This document shows positions 26,541-36,577 of a DNA stretch of 64,000 bases, piece after piece. Source of the DNA: Tyto alba (lineage: Eukaryota; Chordata; Aves; Strigiformes; Tytonidae); contig NW_024881316.1 in the NCBI RefSeq assembly GCF_018691265.1, positions 24,281,819 through 24,345,818 of the forward strand, given 5' to 3'. The notes under the pieces were generated by a model. That model was not told the DNA's origin. It saw nothing but the letters and a program-made list of their open reading frames with translations, and ran no database searches. Position 1 is the first letter of the stretch. The number at the start of each line of letters is the position of its first letter. Both the position numbers and the translations under genes were made by a program.

Positions 26541-29500
26541 GTGTAAAAAAGCCTCTAAAGAGAAAGTATTATAAAAACAAGTCGGCTTCTCCCCCCCACT
26601 CGTTGCCCTCTGCTGGTTGCAGTATTGTTCTCAACCTGCACAAGCATTGGCAATGTTTTCTTTCAGTGCAACGCTGAACTGAGCTGTGAGGATTTGATAC
26701 AAGTTATTTGAATAGGACAGAATGGTATAAATTAGAAAGTTAGTTCAATATATTCCTTCCAGACTCAACGTCTTTCTCAGACTACTTCAATATAAGGTTA
26801 TTGAGTAGACTTAGCCAGTAGCTTAATTGATATACCAGGGATCTAGCAGATCATCAAGAAAGATGTTCTAACCTGTGTTAAAAACCCATTATTTTATAGG
26901 TGTGCAAACTAGTTTGACTATGACACTGAATATATTATAACCAATTAAGTATCAGAACAAAAGAATTTTGTATACTCTCCACTCTCACTCCTTTAAACAT
27001 GCATTTTCATCTCAGGTGGTCCTCTATAGAAGTGGAGGCACTCAGCTCCCATATAAACTGTAAAGAAATGTGCTAAGAGAAACGAAGTGCTGTGGAGTGG
27101 GAAATGCCATCTGCCTATGCAGAGTGAAATATCAGAGCACTGTGCTTTCCCCTCAGCTTGGAGAAGAGATGCAAGGATGAGAAAGGTAGTAAAGATTCTC
27201 AACCAGGAGTGTATTTTACTAAAAAGTACTCCAAAATCATAGAACAGAAGATGAGGCCAGAACCAGCCTTCCTAAAAATTTTGGGAGACACCACATAATT
27301 AATGTGATGCTTATTCAGTTAGGGCACAATGCAGTGGCCCAAACTGAGCTCTTCACACCTCTGCTGAAAATCTGTGAAATAGTAAAAATAGCTCTGAGTA
27401 AAATCTCAATTTATCATTATATGCAAATCTTTTATGCAGCCTTTGATATTCACAACTATAGATAGGAGTGAGGAAGAAAGTGTCAAAATTGGTATTAACA
27501 CAGGCATTGAAAATGAGGGGATCGGAATTAAAAAAAAAAAAAAAAAAAAAAAAAGTGGGAGAGAAATGTGAGAGAAAGGAAACTATGAAACGTGCCCTTA
27601 CTGTGCATGACTTTCCTGACTGCTAAAACTCTACTGGAACCTAATTACCTGTCTAGGGTTTTTTATTATTTTCTGTATTTTAGTTTTTATTTTCTAGAAA
27701 CTCTCAAAGTTGCAGTTAATAACTTTTCTTCAAATGAAAACATGCAGACAAGTTTTCACATAGAACAGCTATTTTTATAATGGTTATTAAGTAATACGAT
27801 TCTCATAACTCCGTCCCATTTTCTTCTGCCAAAATCGTTTTAAGCAAAATGCTTGCTATTCCTACCTCTGCCACACAGTGTCAGTGGAGGCTCAGAAACT
27901 AGCTTGAGTTGCCAGGCTGAAAGTGTTTGGAAAAACTTGTGGAGGCTTTCCCCCAGCGAGGACAGTTCTGCGATAATGAAGCATAGTTCAGAACCCATCT
28001 TCCAAACACTCGTGATCTTCCGCCCCCCAAAAAGTCTCACAGGCAGGTCCCAAATTCAAATAAAAGTTAAAAATTTAAGACAGATGCTATTAGAGATCCA
28101 TTAAGAAAGCTTCATATACCTCATTATATTCCTGAAGAAAAAAAACATCTCAAACATGACGGTATGGTGAGATTGGTATTTTTTTTTTGTGTACAAATTC
28201 AATCCCCGTTGGTTTAGTGTCCTGGGGCATTTTAATTAGAGGCTTTAATGCCATCTATTCAATTAGCATAGCTCATTGTAGCTTGTGCTGAATGTGAAAA
28301 CAATAAAAAGGCTCCAGCTGGTAGAAAATGCAGCTGCTTGCCTCCTGGAAGATTTACGCTGCCTTGAGCATGCTAAAGTTTGTGCTGTAGTCCTTCCGCT
28401 GGTGGGCCGCTGGTTCAGCTGTCAATTTGTTTTTCACATGTCAACCGTAAATCATTTCCCTAACACTCCAGAAGCCTTTTCAATCTCTTGTTCAGTAGGT
28501 CATCTTCCAGTGTGACTTCTTGGCCAAAACAGAAACATAATTTCCACAACCAGCAATACCTGATATTTCCTTATATAAATGAATGACACTACCTCTTATC
28601 TCATTTTTGGTGAATAATAAAACCCAGATGGATGTAAACAAAGAATTATCTTGTTCCACACTAAACTTCAATGATTTTCTTTTGCTTTGGTAATTCAGTA
28701 TCACAATTGTTTGATTAAAATATCATAATATAGCCATCCAGCAATCATTTGGAAGTGATGCTGTGATTATAAGCACTGGTCATCAACATTTCCAAATGCA
28801 TGAGGCAGAAAACCTGATTTAAAAAAGTGTTATATTTGAGTTACGCATTATTTATTCTCTACCTCCTACCCCCACCAAAAAAAATTTTTGCACCTGGCAA
28901 TGAATTGGTTCTCCGTATAGCATTCTCCCCCTTGTCCTTTTTTGATGATGCTATCACCGACTGCGAACCAAGGTATGGGTGGTCGGGGTGCCCAGAAACA
29001 CAATCATGTTGAAAGGAAGGCTGAGTAGACAGGCTACCGAACAGATTCTGGAGAGCTAGAGTCCCTGTGGAAACACTGAATCAATGCATACTGTTGGAAG
29101 GAAAAATGCTGTAATTGAAACTACTTTCATTATGAGTGATTCCTGATTAAGGACTCTTCTGCTTTAACTTAAGAGTCTAAAAATGAGGCGCCTAAGACTA
29201 AGCTTATTTTATTTGTTTTAGGAAGGCTTTCCATGAGTCTTTCAATAACTTTATTGATGATCTTGATTAAGAGGTGAGAAGTACTTTAACTAAATTGCCG
29301 AGGATATTTAATTAGGGTTTTTTGAAACCACCAGTGAGAACAAAGGATCTAAAACAAAGCAATCTCTTCTGTGAACAGGGAGATGATACCTACTTCCTAG
29401 GCTGTCCATCTCTGACCCGCTATTAAGCTCGAAACTCACACATTACTTCATTTTTTACATAACTAATCTTATCTGAAAAAAGGAGTCCAACATAAGACCA

Positions 29501-32500
29501 GGTTTATGTTGAAAAAGTAATAGAAAGAATGACACAAAGACACTTTTAATGCAATGTTTATTATAAAGCAAATAATGAAAAAGTTTCTACAGCTGGTAAT
29601 AATGCCCAGCAGATAAGAACTGTCCTTGAATATGTGATGTGACAGCTGAAAAGATGGACAATATTCTGGGCTGCACACACAAAGGAATTACATAGCCTGC
29701 CAGTGAGGTGATAGTTCCTCATCAACAGGACACACTAGCTGTGTCAACAAATTTGAGGAGAAGCATGACAAAAGGAGTAGGTGGTTACGTCATGCTAGCT
29801 ATGTATCACGCATAAGCAAGTATGTATGTGTAGGTTCCACCACTTTTTTTCTAGTAAAACTCTAGAAGAAATACTGAAACTGTAAGAAATACAGCTGCAT
29901 AACATTGAACATATGAAATCTTGAAGTATTTTGTTGAATATCAGCTTCACTGAAATGTATTGAGGGGGAACTGTCTCCCACAGAAGACAGAATCTACGTA
30001 AATAAAAGATATACAGCCACTAGCTCACTTGCAGCAATATATTTTCTGAGATGTCTTCTAGCTACCAAGTGCTCTATTGTACTCAGGCTTTTAAAGGGAC
30101 TTATGAGTTGGGGGTTGTGGGTTACTCATGTTCTCAACCCACTTCTGCATTTTTCGTACTGTCTCATTATTATGGCACTAGAGAATACAATAACTAAATT
30201 CTGCTTGCTGGAAGCTTATCTCTACATATTACAATTGGGAGTAATAGCACAGCCATCCAATGGGCACAGGATTCATTTTCTAAGTTACATTACATAATCT
30301 TAGACAATTAACAATCTTATGGAAATGGGAGTTATTACCAGAAGAACAGATATGCTATAAAAACATACTGCCAAAAATGCCAGGTTTGGTCAGCTCTAGA
30401 GGATGTGAGAGGTACCATCACAAAGTTTCCTGCGCTAACTGTGCTGAGTAACACAGATATTGGTTTTACACTGTCTCACCACACACACGTACACAAACCA
30501 ATCATTACAAGTATTAATCAGCAACCCTGGTCATCTCTGCAGAGCTAGGTAGAATGAATGACCAGTTATTTCATAATCACATTTGATATATGTATTTTTC
30601 TATCCATAGTAGCAATAAAAAGCCTATAAAATCCTTACAACACTCTTCGTGTTAGAGAGGGAAGGACCATAATCATAGCTGTCATACTGCACGACACTAC
30701 AATAAAAAGATTTCACACTTCACTATGATTCCGTTTAAACCTGCATGACTCATTAAAAGCAAGGTATGCTCCATGCTGAAATGCTGTGCAACTTTAAAAC
30801 CCTATGCTTCAAAATGCATCTGCCAGTGTAAAATGCAGTTACACTAGGAAAAACTCTTCCATGTCCATGTATGTTTCTAACACAGATGTAAGAATGCTTC
30901 TTCGTTAGACTACACAAAGAAAATACTGTGCTTGTGAAATGCTACAGACAATACCCTGCATAGTGTATATCTTCTGAATCTATATCATGAATCCATATTG
31001 TCAATATCATATTCCCAAAACTGGGCTAAAATCCTTGCAGTCTTGCTGCGCTGAGAACCAGGAAACAGAGCACAGCTCTGTCAGGGCTGAGCGCCCCCCC
31101 AGGCTCTGCAGCCCCTGCCCCTGCCTGGGGGCTACCTGCCTGTGCTGGAGGCCAGCTCTGGTGCTGGGCAGTGTGTAAGCTGGGATCAGGCTGCTGGGAA
31201 CCGAGCTTTTGGCAAGAGACTTGAGACACCTCTTCTGAGGGGTCACCTCTTTGATTGGGAGCTGCATTTGAGCTCAGGCTCTCACACTTAGCTCAGGCAA
31301 AGACCACACTGCAGGTATGAGCGTGCCTTGCTGATTTTGGTTGTAATCCTCACCCACTGGCTTGCCTTTCTGGCTTCAGACCTGCTTCACCACTATGGAT
31401 TTGTCTGGAGGTTGCCGGCAAGCAACTGAACCCTGATAAACGTCACCAGACCTACCAGGGTCTCAGGAACCATGGGACTGTGCTGGTGAGTACACTGCCC
31501 TTTCAATCTTACTGCTGCCCTCACCTCCTGGCTCTCCTTCCCCTGGGCAACAGTCCACTCCAATTCTCTGACAAATTCCAGTTGTGAGATGTACAGTAAG
31601 TGAATCAGTTGCTAATGTCCAAAGTAAACAAACAAACAAAAAAGTTTCACTTGACTTCCAACACAGAAAATAAACAATGCTTGAAAAACAAAGCAGCATT
31701 TCAAAACCTTCAATTTTTTTGAAAGATAGTGAGTTAAAGCGAGAAGTGACAACAGCTTTCTTTTTATTTGGTAATGCCCCAAAGTCACTTAGGTCTGGAC
31801 TACTTCACTGACCTAAGGGAAAGGTATGCTAGTCCATGTTCAGCTCCTGGCAGACAGGGCTTTACTATTTCCAGTTGTCTTGGAGTTAGGCAGTTGCTGA
31901 AGAGCTCTGCTGAGTTACTTTCCTTCTTCCATAGACAGATGATTCCTTCCAAACATCACTCAATATAAAATTAACACTAGGCAGCATATCCTGCCACCAT
32001 CAATGTTGTACCTGTTTTGGGTCTAAATAGCAGAGGTGGTCTTCAGAACTGTCACTCCAACAGCTTTGAGAAAGTATAAAATTAAATGGGGTAAGTTATT
32101 TAAAAGTTTCACACATTTATCAGATGTACATCTTGAAAGTAAAATGAAACAAAACCCAGCAACAGTAAAGTTTCCTATTTGCTTCCTAGGTAATACAAAC
32201 ACAAATAATTCAAACACATGCTGGTGTGCTTTCCCTTGCTACCCAACCCCACCCCATAATGTTCTGGCATTGCAGGGGAATTCTGACTAACTGGTGATAG
32301 TCCTTGTGTAGGAGGTGCTGAACAGCCAGCCTTTAAGTCAAAGTTTATTGTACATCAGGTTAGAGATATTTTATCAGCAGTGCTATAGAGAAGGAAGAAA
32401 ACTGAATGGCAGAGGAGTCCTTAGTTTTTAGTTTCTAAAATGTACATGTAGCCTCAGAAGAACAAGAACTCTGTCACAAGTGGTTATGAATTGAATAGAA

Positions 32501-35500
32501 TATGAGACTTCATATGGCAAGGAATATATTTTTTGTTTCTCTTTCAATACCTTTTAATGGCTTTTGACCCCTGAGACCAAGACCTTTTCCACTTGTTCCG
32601 ATTCCACTCCTCCTTTATCACTGAATGAGTTCACAGCTGAACTACTGTCCTTCAGAATGATGTTAGAATACAAGTATCCAAGCTGCTTTTTACTCCGACT
32701 GAAAAAAAATATTATCCAAGGACACTTTTTTTTTATTTAACTGTAAGGGCAGCCTCCAGGCAGATTTAGCTGTCCTTTCTTTTAGAAGAGCTCATATGAA
32801 AGTCAACAGATTTGAATTAACATTCAAGACATCAAGCATCCCTTGCAGCTCACCTTCCTTGAGTCTCTGGCATTGCCTTTTTTCAGAGTTGGGTTCAATA
32901 GGACTGCACTATTCACAACAGGCAGAATTGCCTTTTGACATAAAGAATGGTAAAGGATAGCGGAGCTGTCCCCCCTCTGGACTCTCTGGTGAGAAAGCAT
33001 ATAGAGTGGAACTAGTTATGCATCTGCATATAAGAATCTAGACAGAAAAGGAAATAATTTCAAAGCAGCTTCATTCTTTTAATGCTTTTTTATTTTTTTG
33101 CGTATCTCACAAGGATGCGCATGACTCTTTCTTGCCAGTAATGCCCATATATGCAAACACTAATGTACTTTAGTTGATACTCTCTTACATAAATTGAGCT
33201 CATATATTCTATATCTTAGGTAGATGAAATGTATAAATATTGTAGCATTTCCTATGTGGTATCTTTTTAAAAATGATAAAGCCACTCTAGTTATTATTCA
33301 TCTAACAGAAAAAGGTGACTCTCATGCTGATATTACAAAAGTAAAGCCCTTTCATTGCCAGATTTCCCAAATAATCTGGACAAAATTAAATGAAATACGC
33401 CTCGTCTATAGCAATCAAATAGGATTCATGAAGATCACGGCACCGTTTAAGAGAATACATGACTCATCCAAATCTACCAATACATGCATGTATGCCTAGA
33501 CCTCAGTATTCACCAGATACGTTTAAAATTATAACAGAGCAGCATTTGAGACAGTTGCCCACTGATAGGCATTGACTATGACTCTGATGTTAGAACTGTA
33601 CACAAACCTTTTCTCTCCAGCCCTAAAAAAATCAAACTACAATAAGTAAAAATCAAATGAATGTTGTTGAGCTCTGAGTCAGACTATGAACTCTTTGAGA
33701 AAAGGACCACAGCTGGGTTCTGTACAGATCTCAGCACATCTAGCAGTTACTGTAAAATAGATAATAAATAATAGAGCTATCCAGAGAAGAGTAATTCTCT
33801 GTCAACTAAATTTGGTTTCAGTCCGAGTTGGAAAGAAAAACAAGTATCACCAAATTGTGTGAGTAAAGAAAGTTTCTGAAATCTCTCACTGAATTCCTGC
33901 ACAGTCTCTTAGCCTTGGAAGCCAGCAGTGCTGAGGACTTTCAAGCTGGGTGCTGGCAGGTTGTGTGCGCTCAGGATCTCGGCTCCTGCCGGCTCTGGGG
34001 AGGGCTGCCAACAGGCCCAGCAGCCCAGCTGGTGGGACACCAGAAGGCTGCTTGTTCTGCCTTCTGTCTTTGATCAAACCAAGAGGTCTCTGCTGAACAT
34101 TTTGATTTTGATGAACGCATGTTCCCTGAGGGAAACTATTTCATTAGGAAAGTTCTGGCCCATGCAAATGAGTAACTTAAACAAGGACCATTCCCATTCT
34201 TTACCTGTATAAATGGAATTAAATCTATGGAGTTGCACGTTACTTATTAATCCTTTCTGTCTTATTCCAGTTACCAACTGCTGCAACTTGTTAGTGTGGA
34301 ATGATAATGTCAGTAACCAGAGACTTCTGTACATCCTAAAAATATCTTTCCTTGTTTAATCACCTAGTTTTCTATTTTTAAGCAATGTTTTTAACGCAGT
34401 GCTTTCAAATAAAGAAGAAACAGGTATGTACTCTACAGACAACATCTATTCTCCATTAGGAAGTCCTATGTTTTGCACTAGCTGTGCAAAGAAGCTGCAA
34501 GAGTTTCATTACCCTGCAGTGGTGAAGAAATCTTTTGTTCTTGTTTAGGAAACAGGAAGTCCTTATCCCTAACACCTATTCTGCTTCTAGTGATAGTGAC
34601 AGAGTGAAGAATAAAATAGGACAAAACATACTGATGTTATCATCCGGATTCCAGATTCTCTGAATGTTCACGTCAGTATGTCCTAAAAACATATTCTGTT
34701 TCTTCTCAGTGGCCTGCACCAAAATCTGTGGTGAGTAGCCAGTGTAGGCACAAATGAGAGTCACTGACATGAAGCAGTCAAATGCAGTAATGAAACTTGC
34801 ATTCAAATGCAGGGACTTGCTAACAGTTTTCATTTTAGCTGGTTTGTGCAGCATCTCGGACAGTGTGTGTCAATTCTCCTAATTAAATTGAAAGCTTAAT
34901 AGCAATGCAGACCTTGTTATATGCTACTATAAGTAGAATTCCTGCAGTGCAGCTCACTCAGGAGCCCAGTAGATGTCAATCAAAGTTCAAGCTTCTGATC
35001 CTACCCTTGGTTGTTAATTAACTGTCAGAATGCTTCAGTCTGGTTTATTACTAACATCCGAGGGATGTGCTGTGCCTTCCACTTGCACAGATGTTACTGC
35101 TGGGACACAATGAGTCTCTTCATCATTCCATGTGAATGCACAATTCAAAATAAGAGGCAGAAATACAATCCTTCTACACCACATAGGGAAGGGAAGGGTC
35201 TTTCCTGGTTACTTAAGTGCTATCTGATTAGGACATGGACAAAACAGAGTCAAAGCACTGACTTCACATGCTACACAAGTCCAGTAGCGTCAATCAAACA
35301 TAAACTGAGGAACACACTGCATCATTAAAAGATGATACAGTAAAGCACTATGAGCTACTAAATCTCTCTTTAGAGCCACTTCTGCTCTGCTTTGAGAAGG
35401 TCCATGATTAAATCCCAGATTAACCTTGAATATAGATTTTTCCAAGCAGGAGAAACTAGCTTCTCAGAGATTTCAAAACGTGTACTGTTCTGTATCAGAT

Positions 35501-36546
35501 TCTTAGTGGCAGACAAATAAAGTTTAACCAAAACGTCTTTGCAAAGAGCACTAGACCACATCCATTTCTCTCCTCAAAACCACGAGCCTGCAATCAGTGC
35601 ACTATGAGCTTCCTTGCATAAGGATGAGACAGTGTTCAGCTAACGAGCACCTGCACCTGCAGATCCCACAAACAACTTGCCCGTTAAGGGAAGCAGCTGT
35701 TTGGGTGGGTGAGGTCCGTGTAACGCACAAAGGCAGTTTAAAGAGCAAAAGGTTTGGGTAGCAGCAGTCCGGTAAAAGGAAAGGTGGGTAGACAGCCACA
35801 TGCCAGCTTCCAGCCCAATCAAAAAGATAACGTACACGAATGTCAGGGAGGATCGGCTCTACATCAGCACCGGTATCGTCGCTATTTGCAAGTGAACGGA
35901 GAGGAAAGCTATTCCCCTCGTGGCTTCAGAGGGAGAAGTGTAAACAGGCTGAGAGCTCCTCGAGGTGAAGATTTGACCTTGAATCTTTAAAGGCGAGAGG
36001 ACAGCCTGTTTACCGAACGAGTGGAGGCAAATAGGTAAACACAGGTAGTTTTCCTAAAACTGTCTTTGCTCAAGATCAGAGCGAAGGACACTTTACTTTC
36101 TAGTTTGAAGTGCAGCCTCTTTGTAAGGACTGTTATCTCTACACCGTCTGTCAAGCTGGCTGCCGAACAACGGACCAGGCAAACATGCTCAGGCTTCTTA
36201 ACAGCTCTAACGTAACCTCTTTGGCTGAAAACTCACTGGTTTCGCCAACGTGCATAGTGGATGTTTACAGGCAATCAGTGCACTATTCCAGAAAAAAAAA
36301 AAAAAAAAAAAAAAAAAAAGAAAAAGAAAGAAAAAAAAGGATCGTCAGTCCGTTGAAAAACAAAAAAACCTTGCAAAATTTTGCCTCTGCCTGCGCTCTT
36401 ATTTGCATCTTGCTTCGGGAAGCCTAGGGAGCTTGCAGATGACAGCCCTGACATGCATAAATCCTTCTGAAAAACATGAATGAAAGACCCGTATGGCAGG
36501 GCGGGGCGCGCTAGTGCGCCACTCCGTTCATGAAAATGTCACTGAT

Positions 36547-36577
<31 letters not shown>

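Noticed and set aside
26408..26677. Plus-strand frame with a poly-Lys run
   Set aside because: The lysines come from an A37 tract; no homology.
31030..34075. Two GC-richer patches (31030-31270 and 33890-34070) as copies of one element
   Set aside because: No convincing alignment in either orientation when compared by eye.
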